A DNA stretch of 64,000 nt from Salinigranum rubrum (GTDB taxonomy: Archaea > Halobacteriota > Halobacteria > Halobacteriales > Haloferacaceae): the NCBI RefSeq assembly GCF_002906575.1, contig NZ_CP026309.1:2418001-2482000 (forward strand). The letters are read 5' to 3'. Positions 26,787 through 35,818 of this stretch are shown one piece after another; the first letter of the stretch is position 1, and each line of letters begins with the position of its first letter. Both the position numbers and the translations under genes were made by a program. The notes under the pieces were generated by a model, which saw only the letters and a list, made by a program, of their open reading frames with translations, was not told the origin of the DNA and searched no databases.

Positions 26787-27848
26787 ATGGTAGACGACCT
26801 GCGGACGACGATGGAGCGCGTCGGCGACCGGTTCAACCTCGGGGAGTACGAGATCGAGGCGTACCTCGCGGTCCTCGAACACGGACAGTTGACGGCGAGC
26901 GAAATCGCCGACCGGACCGACATTCCCCAGCCCAGAGTGTACGACACGGTCCGCTCGCTCTCCGACCGGGGGCTCGTCGAACTCCGCGAGTCCCGTCCGA
27001 TGAAGGTGGTCGCCGTCGACCCCGACGACGCCTTCGGGAGCATCCAGAGTTCGCTCGACGAACTGGTGACCGAACTCGAAGCGCGCTACACGGCGCCCGC
27101 CCGCGACACCGAGGCCGTCACGCTCGTGAAGTCCCGGTCGACCATCCTCCGCTACGTCGAGGAGATCATCGAGACCGCCGAGTACGAACTCGTCCTCTCG
27201 CTCACGCCCGACTTGCTTCGGCGGTTCCGCGACGACCTCGCGGCACAGATCGACGACGGCGTGAGCATCGACCTGCTCGTGACGCCCGCCTCGCGCGCGC
27301 CCGACCCGACGGAGTTCGACTACCTCGACGTCGCCACCGTCGCGCGCGCCCGCCGCGGCATCACGACGCCGGTTCTCGCCGTCGCCGACGGCGACTACTC
27401 CATCTACGCGACGCAGGACGCCCTCCGCGACGACCGCGACCGCTACGGCGTCATCTTCAACCGCTCGGCGCTGGGCTTCCTCGTGAGCGGCTTCTTCGGC
27501 ACCGTGCTGTGGACGACGGCGGAGACGCTCGCCACGGACGGCAAACGCCGCCCGTTCCCCCGTCGCTACGCCTCGATTCGTCGCGCCGTCAAGGACGTCC
27601 GCGAACTCGAAGGCCCCTTCTACGCCTCCGTCTCGGGTCGCGACGTCGAAACCGGCGAGACCATCGTCGTCGAGGGCCGCGTCGAGACGTACACGTTCGA
27701 GGACACCGAGGAGGTCGCGTCGTTCGTCATCGAGACCGACGACGGCCCCGTCGACGTCGGCGGACTGGTCGCCGCGCTCGAATCGGTCGAGGCCCAGGAG
27801 ATACTGCTCGGGAGGGACAGCGTCCCGGACCGGTCGGCGTTCGAGTGA
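26787..27848 (+). CDS. TrmB-family transcription regulator of sugar metabolism
   Basis: A 353-residue TrmB-like protein, the length of Halobacterium TrmB. The N-terminal winged helix is [20 protein letters not shown] then [23 protein letters not shown]-like middle domain (about 110-230) and a C-terminal sugar-binding domain (about 240-345) follow. In Halobacterium TrmB binds sugar and switches gluconeogenesis on and glycolysis or cofactor genes off. The carbohydrate ABC operon 5 kb away and the DoxX gene with an exact consensus site (48204-48219) are possible targets. Orthology with the global regulator, rather than a paralogue, is not proven. Confidence 0.85.
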   Translation: MVDDLRTTMERVGDRFNLGEYEIEAYLAVLEHGQLTASEIADRTDIPQPRVYDTVRSLSDRGLVELRESRPMKVVAVDPDDAFGSIQSSLDELVTELEARYTAPARDTEAVTLVKSRSTILRYVEEIIETAEYELVLSLTPDLLRRFRDDLAAQIDDGVSIDLLVTPASRAPDPTEFDYLDVATVARARRGITTPVLAVADGDYSIYATQDALRDDRDRYGVIFNRSALGFLVSGFFGTVLWTTAETLATDGKRRPFPRRYASIRRAVKDVRELEGPFYASVSGRDVETGETIVVEGRVETYTFEDTEEVASFVIETDDGPVDVGGLVAALESVEAQEILLGRDSVPDRSAFE

Positions 27849-28348
27849 GCGAGTCCGTCGCCCTCCGTCGCGTGTGAGGTTCGATCTGTCGGACTGATCG
27901 ATGTGGAGAGAGGCAGCAGCGAAGCGAACCGCGACGAGACTGAAGTCGCACGGTACACGGACACGGTGTGACCACACCCTCCCCAGCCGATTCGCTCGTT
28001 CACTCACTCCGTTCGTTCACCCGCTCATCCCTCGCACGAGCGTTCGCGCGGCACGGAGGCCGCGCTGGCCGCGCGCCACCGCACCGTGTTGGCGGTCGGC
28101 GCGCGGGAGCGAACGAGCCGGGCGGAACCGGCGGTTCCGCTGGAAGCCGGCGCACAGCGCCGGCGACAACGCGAGCGAGCGACTCGTGCGAGGGCCCGCT
28201 CGCGCACGGAGGCGCGAGCATCTGGCTGGGGAGGGACGAGGGTGCGGTTCACCGCGCCCGTGCCCTGCGCGCCTTCTCGTCCGATCCAGCCGATTCGTCG
28301 ACGACTCTCCACACGACCACTGCCGACCACTGCCGAGGAGAGAGCGAC
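27849..28348. other. 500-base gap filled by a GC-rich dispersed repeat
   Basis: Bases 27965-28260 share several blocks with 51010-51340 and 55440-55720: ACCACACCCTCCCCAGCCG (27971-27989), GCACGGAGGCCGCG (28051-28064) and GGCGGTCGGCGCG (28091-28103). Short arms such as GCGAGCG and CGCTCGC occur on both strands, so the RNA could fold strongly. No frame has credible protein sequence. Confidence 0.5.
28051..28103 (+). repeat. GC-rich intergenic repeat, copy B core
   Basis: GCACGGAGGCCGCG then CGCGCCACCGC and GGCGGTCGGCGCG appear in the same order at 55476-55529 with small changes. These blocks define the shared core of two copies. Confidence 0.55.
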
Positions 28349-29191
28349 TCAGAACTCGTACAGCAGTTCCTCACACTCGCTACAGGCGAGAACGGGCGTC
28401 TCGGGGTTGTCGTAGACGCCCTGCGTCCCCCCGCAGCACTCTCTCACGACGGTCTCTTCGGTGTCGCCGCCGCAGAGCGGACACGTCTCTAAGAAGAGGC
28501 GGAACGGCATCGCGGCCTGTGCGGCCGTCCGTGCGTCGACCGCGTCGGACATCGCGGCGACGGCAGCCGTGTCCGCGATGGCGTGCGCCCGCGAGAGCCA
28601 CACCTCGTCGCCCTCGCCGTCGCTGCCCGCTTCGCCGACACCCGCCTCGTCCGCGTCGGCGGTTCGCGTCACGACTACCCAGTCGCCCTCGACGCTCCCT
28701 TCGGCGGGGAACGGCGCGGCCGACGCCGTCGCGGCTCCGAGTTCCTCGTCGGAGGCGTCGCGCAGACGTCTCATCCCCGCCTCCCACGTCCGGCGGGTCT
28801 CCCCCGCGAGGAAGAGGTCGCCGGACTCGTCGGCGGCGATGACCCCCGCGTCGGCGAGTCGCCGGATGAGCGTCTCGCCGTCCGCCTCGTCGTCACCGGT
28901 CAGCGACTCCGACGCCCGTCCGCCGTCGGTGCGGTGCGTCTCGAACCTGAGGTCGACCGGGAGCGCTGCCACGAGACGCGGCGCGAACTCGGGGGTGTAC
29001 GGGACGACGTAGCCGCGCAGGACGACGAGCGCGAGGCCCGAGAGGAGACCGAGAACACCGAGAAACGGCGAGAGAAGGCCGACCAGGACGCTCCCGACGA
29101 ACACGAGCGCGACGTTCAGCGCGGTACACGGCCAGCACCGGTTCTTCCCCGTGTACTCCGGGCGACGTATCGAGGCGAAGACGCGCGACAT
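28349..29191 (-). CDS. Membrane protein with C-terminal zinc-ribbon cysteines (haloarchaeal, unknown)
   Basis: A 280-residue protein. MSRVFASIRRPEYTGKNRCW begins a conserved haloarchaeal family. Two helices follow (ALVFVGSVLVGLLSPFLGVL, LLSGLALVVLRGYVVPY), then a soluble acidic region, and finally a cysteine cluster (CPLCGG, then ECCGG, then CSECEELLYEF) that should bind zinc. I chose the ATG at 29191 over one 23 codons upstream because the family begins at MSR. The function is unknown; the layout suits a membrane-anchored adaptor. Confidence 0.75.
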   Translation of the reverse strand: MSRVFASIRRPEYTGKNRCWPCTALNVALVFVGSVLVGLLSPFLGVLGLLSGLALVVLRGYVVPYTPEFAPRLVAALPVDLRFETHRTDGGRASESLTGDDEADGETLIRRLADAGVIAADESGDLFLAGETRRTWEAGMRRLRDASDEELGAATASAAPFPAEGSVEGDWVVVTRTADADEAGVGEAGSDGEGDEVWLSRAHAIADTAAVAAMSDAVDARTAAQAAMPFRLFLETCPLCGGDTEETVVRECCGGTQGVYDNPETPVLACSECEELLYEF

Positions 29192-29415
29192 GGCCCACTG
29201 TGAGGCGCGTGGTCGTTTCAACCTGTCTCTCCCGGACCGGTCCGACGCCGCGGCGTTCACCTCCGACGCATGTCAAGAGTATTGGTTACTATTGCGGAAG
29301 TTTTATCTGACCGACGTGAACAGTTGTGAGACGCCTGAAACGATGATTCGAACCAGCCCTGCAGACGGTATCGTCCACTCGCCCTCCAGACAGACACGCG
29401 AACCGAACTCGGGAT

Positions 29416-30942
29416 GTGAAGACAGTGGGTGACCGTCTCTGGAGTACGTCGGTCCTCCCGGTCATCACCGCCCTCGTCGCGGCCATGGTGGTCGTCGGCG
29501 GGGCTCCAGCACTGGCCGTCTCACAGGCCGGCCAGACTGGAACCGCCGTCAGCGAGGACGTCGACGATTCGGGAAGTGCGTTCTTCGAAGTGGAAATCGG
29601 CAGCCCCACCGATCCGGTCGAAGCGGGCGACCGACTCGAAGTACGCCCCGTAATCACGAACACCGGCGAGCAGTCGAGCAGACAGCTACTCCGACTCCGC
29701 GTCGGGGGTAAGGTCGTCGATACGACGACGGTCAGGGTCGACCCCGGCGAGAGCAAGACGGTTCCGATTCTACATGAACCGACCCCGGACGACGTCGGCG
29801 AACTGGAAGTCGCGGTGAGCAGCGAGAACGACACGGACAGCACGACGGTGACGGTCACCGCCCCGCCGAACGACTCAGGGGGTGCGTTCTTCGACGCTGA
29901 GATCACTGGGACGAACGCGCCACTCAGTCCGGGACCGCCGCTCGAAGTGGACGTGAGCGTCCGAAACACCGGTGACGCCGAAGGCACGCAGGTCGTGCAG
30001 TTCCTGTTCGAGGGCGAGGCGGTCGACGACGTCTTCTTCGACCCGACACTGGCGAGCGGCGAGACTGCGACGGGCGGTTTCTCCGAGGCGACGAACAACC
30101 TCCCTCCCGGTGAGTACGAGGTGGGCGTCCGCACCGAGGACACCGTCGACACGACGACGGTCGTGATTACAGAACCCTCCGAAGCCGCCTCCTTCAACGT
30201 GCGACCCGGTTCTTCCGCCGATTCGGTCGAAGCGGGCGACCGGTTCGAGGTATCCTCTGTCGTCGAGAACACCGGCAAGCAGTCGGGCACACAGCAGATC
30301 TCTCTCGTCGTCGGCGGTGAGGTCGTGAACACGACGACGGTCACGCTCGACCCGGGCGAGGGTGATGTGGTGTCACTCTCGTACCGGCCCACCTCGGCCG
30401 ACGTCGGTGAGCAGGAGGTCGTCGTGCGAAGCGCGAACGACACGGTCGAGACCACGGTGACGGTCACCGCCGCGGACGAGGAACCGGTCTACTGGCAGGT
30501 CGACTTCGGCGAGGGAGCGACGCCTCCGACCCCGCCGGGTTACTGGCCGAACGACGTGATGGCCGCGCTCGGAAACTCCGAAGACGGCGCCTCTCAGAAC
30601 CCGTCCCTGCTCAGGAAACGAAACGACAGCCAACTCGGCGGAGTCACCATCGTCGACAACGAGTTCCAGTTCGACGACCAGGGCAACCCGACTGAGGTCA
30701 CGGTCGAGTTCGAACTCGAAGACGGCGCGTCGGAACGTGACCTGCACCTCGCCGTCTACACGCTCCCCGGTCCGTTCGACGAGGAGGAAATCGGCCAGCA
30801 GGAACTGTTCGAGTCAGCCAACGGGACTTACGACGGGGGAGACACCGGCACGCTGACCGTCTCGATTCCGCAACCCGACGACGTCGACACTGGCGCACAG
30901 AGCGAAACCGCAACGGACGAAGAGGAGTCCAGCGCCGAGTGA
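29416..30942 (+). CDS. Exported protein with three CARDB-type domains
   Basis: A 508-residue exported protein. A signal sequence (TALVAAMVVVGGAPALA) is followed by three CARDB-like beta-sandwich domains (about 55-150, 155-255, 260-355), each with 'V.aGd.leV...v.NtG....q.v.l.v.G..vd.t.v.ldpGe', and then a Thr/Glu-rich C-terminal domain without a membrane anchor. Domains one and three are close copies, which points to duplication. The start is GTG (29416 or 29425). TTTTATCTG near 29301-29309 is a possible TATA box, which would leave a leader of about 80 bases. It is probably an adhesion or substrate-presenting surface protein, perhaps for the sugar importer next door; that link is inference. 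Confidence 0.7.
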   Translation: MKTVGDRLWSTSVLPVITALVAAMVVVGGAPALAVSQAGQTGTAVSEDVDDSGSAFFEVEIGSPTDPVEAGDRLEVRPVITNTGEQSSRQLLRLRVGGKVVDTTTVRVDPGESKTVPILHEPTPDDVGELEVAVSSENDTDSTTVTVTAPPNDSGGAFFDAEITGTNAPLSPGPPLEVDVSVRNTGDAEGTQVVQFLFEGEAVDDVFFDPTLASGETATGGFSEATNNLPPGEYEVGVRTEDTVDTTTVVITEPSEAASFNVRPGSSADSVEAGDRFEVSSVVENTGKQSGTQQISLVVGGEVVNTTTVTLDPGEGDVVSLSYRPTSADVGEQEVVVRSANDTVETTVTVTAADEEPVYWQVDFGEGATPPTPPGYWPNDVMAALGNSEDGASQNPSLLRKRNDSQLGGVTIVDNEFQFDDQGNPTEVTVEFELEDGASERDLHLAVYTLPGPFDEEEIGQQELFESANGTYDGGDTGTLTVSIPQPDDVDTGAQSETATDEEESSAE

Positions 30943-31058
30943 ACGTCCCGACACCTCCTCGCAGGTGTCCACGACACTATTCTGTATCGACTGGCCCGAT
31001 TCAGACGTCTCTTGCTCCGGTCCGACGCGGACGATGACTATCGAGGTCCGATCAGCAA

Positions 31059-32132
31059 TCAGTCGTCCAGCCGAATCGCGCGCCCCTCAGCCGCCGAGCG
31101 GTAGATGGCGTCGATGACCCGCTGGACCGCGAGCGCCTGGTCGACCGTGTTCCGTTCGACCTGACCCCGCTGGACCGCCTCGACGAACGCCCGCTGCTCC
31201 TGGCGGTGGGTGACCGCCTCCTGGGTCTCGACGTCCGTGGTCGAGAAGTGGTTCGCGCCGCCGATGCTCGCCTCGTACATCGTGAGGTCGTGCGAGCCCC
31301 GGTCGAGGGTCGCGCCGGCCTCGGTGCCCCGAATCACGAACTCGTCGGAGTCCGCTCGGTTGGCGGCCCACGCCACCTCCAGCGAAATCGTCCGGCCGTC
31401 GGCACACCGGATGAAGGCCGTCGCCGAGTCCTCGACGTCGAACCCGCCGGCGCCGTGGTCCGCGCCCCACTGTCGGAGGTACGCGTACTCGTCGTGAATA
31501 CCGAACTCCGACCGGGTCGTCCCCGACACCTCAACGACCTCGGGGAAGTCGAGGAAGTAAAGCGAGAGGTCGATGGCGTGGACGCCGATGTCGATGAGCG
31601 CGCCGCCGCCGGCGACGTCCTTCGAGGTGAACCACGACCCGCGACCGGGGATGCCCCGACGGCGGACATAGTTCGCCTCGACGTGGGTGACGTCGCCGAA
31701 TCGACCCGCGCGGAGGTCGTGTTTCAGCACCTCGACCGGGTTCGAGAAGCGGTTGTTGAACCCGACCATGCAAAGCGCGTCGCTCTCGCGGACGGCACGC
31801 GCGATGCGCTCCGCGCTTTCGAGCGTGTGCGCGAGCGGCTTCTCCAAGAGGACGTCGACGCCGGCGTCCAGCGCGGCGACGGCGTACTCCTCGTGGAAGC
31901 GGTTCGGCGTGGTGACGATGACGGCGTCCACCTGGTCGAACAGGTCGGACCGGTCGGCGTACGTCTCGACGCCGAACTCCGCGGCGAACGCGTCGCGGGC
32001 GTCGGCGTCGATGTCGAGGCCGGCGACGATGTCCGCCCGCTCGACTTCTCCGAGGAACTCCGCGTGGTAGGTGCCGATGTTGCCGAGGCCGACGATGCCG
32101 ATACGTACTTTCCCGTCCGTTTCCGAGGTCAT
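31059..32132 (-). CDS. Gfo/Idh/MocA-family NAD(P)-dependent sugar dehydrogenase
   Basis: A 357-residue oxidoreductase. The Rossmann loop is GIVGLGNIGTYHAE (12-25), the catalytic Lys lies in VLLEKPLAHT, and the second conserved motif is ALIDIGVHAIDLSLYFL. Members oxidise or interconvert sugars and inositols. It is transcribed in the same direction as the carbohydrate ABC operon and lies just after it, so it probably acts on the imported sugar. The substrate is not predictable. A second family member is at 53004-54125. Confidence 0.88.
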   Translation of the reverse strand: MTSETDGKVRIGIVGLGNIGTYHAEFLGEVERADIVAGLDIDADARDAFAAEFGVETYADRSDLFDQVDAVIVTTPNRFHEEYAVAALDAGVDVLLEKPLAHTLESAERIARAVRESDALCMVGFNNRFSNPVEVLKHDLRAGRFGDVTHVEANYVRRRGIPGRGSWFTSKDVAGGGALIDIGVHAIDLSLYFLDFPEVVEVSGTTRSEFGIHDEYAYLRQWGADHGAGGFDVEDSATAFIRCADGRTISLEVAWAANRADSDEFVIRGTEAGATLDRGSHDLTMYEASIGGANHFSTTDVETQEAVTHRQEQRAFVEAVQRGQVERNTVDQALAVQRVIDAIYRSAAEGRAIRLDD

Positions 32133-32231
32133 GGCTCACCCGAAACAGGGGAGGTGGTTACGTGTTATGTGTTCGCCGTGTGGCTGTGAGAGTGTGACAC
32201 ACGGGAGCCGCTGGCGTCCGTGGGCGCCCCG

Positions 32232-32435
32232 TCAGTACAGTTGTCGCTCCTTCTCCTCGCGTTCTTTCTCCTTCTTCTCCTCCTCCTTGAGCCGCCGCCG
32301 CCCCCGAACGTACTGCTTCCCTTTCGGGATGTAGATGTTCTTCACGTCCATGAGGAACCGGATGATGCCGTACGCCCAGAAGAAGAAGAGCACGGTCATC
32401 CCGCCCAGATAGACGTATCCCTCTAGCGTGACCAT
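32232..32435 (-). CDS. Small membrane protein linked to the sugar ABC transporter
   Basis: A 67-residue protein with one helix (LGGMTVLFFFWAYGIIRFLM) and a highly charged, Lys/Glu-rich cytoplasmic tail ending EREEKERQLY. I have seen such small proteins beside haloarchaeal sugar ABC operons, but no function is known. Start choice: ATGs exist at 32444 and 32435; CATATAAG (32461-32468, minus strand) is a TATA box whose usual spacing places leaderless transcription at 32435, so MVTLEGYVY is preferred. Confidence 0.65.
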   Translation of the reverse strand: MVTLEGYVYLGGMTVLFFFWAYGIIRFLMDVKNIYIPKGKQYVRGRRRLKEEEKKEKEREEKERQLY

Positions 32436-32460
32436 GCCCGGCATAAGGGCCGGGCGCTAC

Positions 32461-32468
32461 TTATATGT
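32461..32468 (-). promoter_or_regulatory. TATA box of the small membrane protein gene
   Basis: The minus strand reads CATATAAG, 26-33 bases before the ATG at 32435 but only about 17-24 before the ATG at 32444. It shows that the small gene has its own promoter and does not rely only on the ABC operon. Confidence 0.55.
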
Positions 32469-32609
32469 CGGCCACGGCTGCCGGCGACGAATATCGGGAC
32501 ACACCACAGCCGACGCGGACGCGACGACCGACGGCGAGCGGTCGCTCACGAGGGAGGCCAAGAAGAAAGGGCGTGTCGTCGCGAGGGCGGACCGAGCGTC
32601 GAGTCGAGT

Positions 32610-33788
32610 TCAGTCGTCGCTCTCGGCGGCTTCGGTGGCCCCGCCGGTGCTCGTCATCGAATCGAGGCCGTGCTGGATGGACTCGCCGGATTCGCGGTCG
32701 AACAGGTGGACCTTCGAGCGGTCGAGAACGACTTCGATGCTTTCGTCCTCCTCGATGTTCGTGTCGGGCGAGACGCTCATGAGGAGTTGGCCGCTGCCAG
32801 CACCCGCTTCGAGGTCGATTTCGGCCTCCTCCGAGAGCAGCAGGTAGACGAACGTCTCGTCACCCATCGGCTCCATCACGTCGGTGTCCGCACGGATGAC
32901 CTTCGTCTGGCTCTCGATGTTGCTGGCCTTGTCGACGGGGTAGACGTCCTCGGGTCGGATCCCGAGGGCGACTTCGTCACCGGGTGTGACGCCGTACTGC
33001 GCCGGGTCGAAGTCCACGGAGACGTTGTCGTTCTCCCAGCCGTTCTCGGTGATGCGCCCGTCGAGCATGTTCATCGACGGCGAGCCGATGAACGTCGCGA
33101 CGAACATGTTGGCCGGCTCGTTGTAACAGGTGAGCGGCGGGTCGATCTGCTGGAGGTTGCCGGAGTCGATGACCGCGATTCGGTCGCTCATCGTCATCGC
33201 CTCCGCCTGGTCGTGCGTCACGTAGATGATGGTGGTCTGCAGCTCCTTGTGGAGGCGCTGCAGCTCCGTCCGCATGTGGACGCGGAGCTTGGCGTCGAGG
33301 TTCGCCAGCGGCTCGTCCATCAAGAACACGTCGGGGTTCCGGACGATGGCGCGGGCGATGGCGACGCGCTGACGCTGCCCGCCGGACATCTCGTCCGGCA
33401 TGCGGTCGAGCATGCTGGTGATCTGCACGATTTCCGCGGCACGCTCGACGCGACGGTCGATCTCCTCCTTGTCGAAGTCTCTGAGGCGAAGACCGAACGA
33501 GACGTTGTCGTACACATCCATGTGCGGGAACAGCGCGATGTTCTGGAAGACCATCGCAATTCCGCGGTCCTTCGGTGGGAGGTTCGTCACCTCGCGTCCA
33601 CCGATGTACACCTCCCCCTCCGAGGGGATGGTGAGGCCGGCAACCATCTCCATCGTGGTCGACTTTCCACAGCCGGAGGGACCGACGAGACAGACGAACT
33701 CGCCGTCCCGGATGTGGATGTTCATGTCTTCGACTGCCGTTACGTCGTCGTACCGCTTGTACACGTTCTCGAGTTTGACGTCTCCCAT
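32610..33788 (-). CDS. Carbohydrate ABC transporter ATP-binding protein (UgpC/MsmK type)
   Basis: A 392-residue ATPase subunit. Walker A is GPSGCGKST (36-44), the signature MSGGQ (134-138), Walker B VFLMDEP (154-160), and the switch His192 lies in THDQAEAM. A TOBE regulatory domain (about 240-370) marks the sugar-importer class, and a Ser/Thr-rich tail follows. It is the last gene of the four-gene importer operon, four bases after the MalG-like permease gene. Confidence 0.95.
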   Translation of the reverse strand: MGDVKLENVYKRYDDVTAVEDMNIHIRDGEFVCLVGPSGCGKSTTMEMVAGLTIPSEGEVYIGGREVTNLPPKDRGIAMVFQNIALFPHMDVYDNVSFGLRLRDFDKEEIDRRVERAAEIVQITSMLDRMPDEMSGGQRQRVAIARAIVRNPDVFLMDEPLANLDAKLRVHMRTELQRLHKELQTTIIYVTHDQAEAMTMSDRIAVIDSGNLQQIDPPLTCYNEPANMFVATFIGSPSMNMLDGRITENGWENDNVSVDFDPAQYGVTPGDEVALGIRPEDVYPVDKASNIESQTKVIRADTDVMEPMGDETFVYLLLSEEAEIDLEAGAGSGQLLMSVSPDTNIEEDESIEVVLDRSKVHLFDRESGESIQHGLDSMTSTGGATEAAESDD

Positions 33789-33792
33789 TGTA

Positions 33793-34788
33793 TTACTCCT
33801 TGAGTGCTCCGGCGGTCAGCCCGCTCACGATGCGTTCCTGAGCGATGATGACCAGTATTGCCACGGGCAGGACCCCGACGATGCTCGCTGCTGCCATGAG
33901 GTTGAACGGCGTGTCGAACTGGCCCTGATACTTCAGGATGCCAGCGACGATGGGCGCCCACGAGGAGGCCTCGCCGTTGTTCATCAGGAACGAGAAGAAG
34001 AACTCGTTGTAGACGCTGATGAACGTCAGGACGCCCGCCGTCGCGACGCCCGGTGCCGAGAGCGGGATGATGACGCGGAACAGCGCACCCAATCTCGTGG
34101 TGCCCTCCACCCGCGCGGCGTCCTCCAACCCGTCCGGAATCTGACCGTAGAACGTCGTGAGGATGAAGATCGACAGCGGCATGAACAGCGCGCTGAACGG
34201 CAACACCATCGGGATGGGCGTGTTGAACGTGTCCGGTGAGGACACCGTGATCTCGGGGAGCCCCGGGATCATGAACGTCAACGCCACGTTCCCGGTGAAC
34301 AACTGGAACAGCGGGATGAGGAACGCCGCCGGCGGGAAGTACGAGATGGCCAGGATGGCCAGCATCAGCACGTTCTTCCCGGGGAAGCGGAGCCGACCGA
34401 AGACGTAGCCGGCCAGAGACGCCAAGAGTAACACGATGACCGTCGTCGTGATGCCGAGCACGAAGCTGTTGAACATGTAGAGGTGGAACGGCACCCGCTC
34501 GAACATCGTGACGAACACGGCGGGGTTGAACCCCTTCGGGACGAGCCCCATGTTCGAGATGAGCTCGTTCGGCGTGAGCGCCAACACGAGCAGCCAGTAG
34601 AACGGGAACAGCGTCGTGACGAGGAAGAAGATGGTCAGAACGTAGAACATCGCGCGGTACGCGCGCTGTGGGTTCTTGATGACCTTGCTGACCCACGTCG
34701 CGAGTGGGCCGCGCTTGATCGGTGCGTCCTCCATCTTGCCCATCTTCTCCGTCTGGGTCGGGTTCTCTCCAGACATCTCAGAAGGCAC
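33793..34788 (-). CDS. Carbohydrate ABC transporter permease, MalG type
   Basis: A 331-residue permease with six helices preceded by an N-terminal cytoplasmic stretch. The coupling (EAA) loop reads EDAARVEGTTRLGALFRVII. LVTTLFPFYWLLVLALTPNE is the typical first helix. It overlaps the MalF-type gene by 11 bases (34778-34788), which implies translational coupling. It forms the membrane channel with its partner. Confidence 0.93.
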   Translation of the reverse strand: MPSEMSGENPTQTEKMGKMEDAPIKRGPLATWVSKVIKNPQRAYRAMFYVLTIFFLVTTLFPFYWLLVLALTPNELISNMGLVPKGFNPAVFVTMFERVPFHLYMFNSFVLGITTTVIVLLLASLAGYVFGRLRFPGKNVLMLAILAISYFPPAAFLIPLFQLFTGNVALTFMIPGLPEITVSSPDTFNTPIPMVLPFSALFMPLSIFILTTFYGQIPDGLEDAARVEGTTRLGALFRVIIPLSAPGVATAGVLTFISVYNEFFFSFLMNNGEASSWAPIVAGILKYQGQFDTPFNLMAAASIVGVLPVAILVIIAQERIVSGLTAGALKE

Positions 34789-35785
34789 CTCCCTCGGCGT
34801 CGGCGAACTTGAAGATGTAGATGGACACCACGACGGCGATGATCGCCGCCGTCACGAACGCGACCGTAGCAGAGGTCCCGTACAGCCGTGAGTTGAACGT
34901 CGTCACGACGAGACACGACAGCGACGGAACGGTCGAACAGCCCGCCATCGTCTCGATGATGCCGTACACGCGCATCGCGGCGATGGTGCGGAACAGCATC
35001 GCAACCAGGATGGTCGGGAGGATGAGCGGGAAGGTGATCATCTTGAACTGCTGCCACGGCGAGGCGCCTGCCACCTTCGCCACGTCGTACAGCGAGCGGT
35101 CGATGCTCTGCATCCCGGCGAGGATGAGAAGCGCCATGAACGCCGTCGTCTTCCAGACGTCGGCGACGATGATGAGCGTCAGCGAGTCGACCGTGTTCCG
35201 CAGAGGGGTCGTGCTGATACCGAGTTGGTTCAGGAGCGTCGGGTTCTCCGCGGTTCCGATGAGGAAGCCGATGTTCGGCTGAAACATCAGGAAGAAGATC
35301 ATCCCCTGGATGACGATGGGGACGGCCCACGGGATGATGATGGCGACGCGGACCCATCGGCGCCCGCGGAAGTCCTGGTCGAGGACGAACGCCTGACCGA
35401 AGCCGATGATGGTCTCGAACAGGACGCTCACCGCAGTGAACACGAGGGTGACACCGAGCGCGCTCTGGATGAACCCGGTTCCGCCACCCGGGAGGAACGG
35501 CGAGGGGAACTTGAAGTCGATCTGCCCAGTGAGTAGTTGTACGTAGTTCTGGAAGCCGACGAACTCACCAAGCCGGGCAGAGCCCGTCAGTGCGTCCGCC
35601 GACAGCGACATGAGGAACGTCGACGCCAACGGATAGATGGCGATGACGAGCAGGAGCAAGAGGGCCGGGATGAGGAGCAGATACGCGTACTGCGCCTCGG
35701 AGAGGTTCTCCATCCAGCGCGTAAACGCCGTTATCGGCCCGCCGCTCGTGCGGACGCCCTCCTCGGTTCGTTGTTCTGTTGCCAT
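34778..35785 (-). CDS. Carbohydrate ABC transporter permease, MalF type
   Basis: A 335-residue permease with six helices. LLLIPALLLLLVIAIYPLAS is the first helix, and the coupling loop reads YDVAKVAGASPWQQFKMITF. It is the second gene of the operon, 33 bases after the binding-protein gene. The substrate is probably a sugar or sugar polymer fragment. Confidence 0.93.
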   Translation of the reverse strand: MATEQRTEEGVRTSGGPITAFTRWMENLSEAQYAYLLLIPALLLLLVIAIYPLASTFLMSLSADALTGSARLGEFVGFQNYVQLLTGQIDFKFPSPFLPGGGTGFIQSALGVTLVFTAVSVLFETIIGFGQAFVLDQDFRGRRWVRVAIIIPWAVPIVIQGMIFFLMFQPNIGFLIGTAENPTLLNQLGISTTPLRNTVDSLTLIIVADVWKTTAFMALLILAGMQSIDRSLYDVAKVAGASPWQQFKMITFPLILPTILVAMLFRTIAAMRVYGIIETMAGCSTVPSLSCLVVTTFNSRLYGTSATVAFVTAAIIAVVVSIYIFKFADAEGGAF

Positions 35786-35818
35786 GTGTATGCGTGTGAC
35801 AGAGTGTACCGAGGGTAC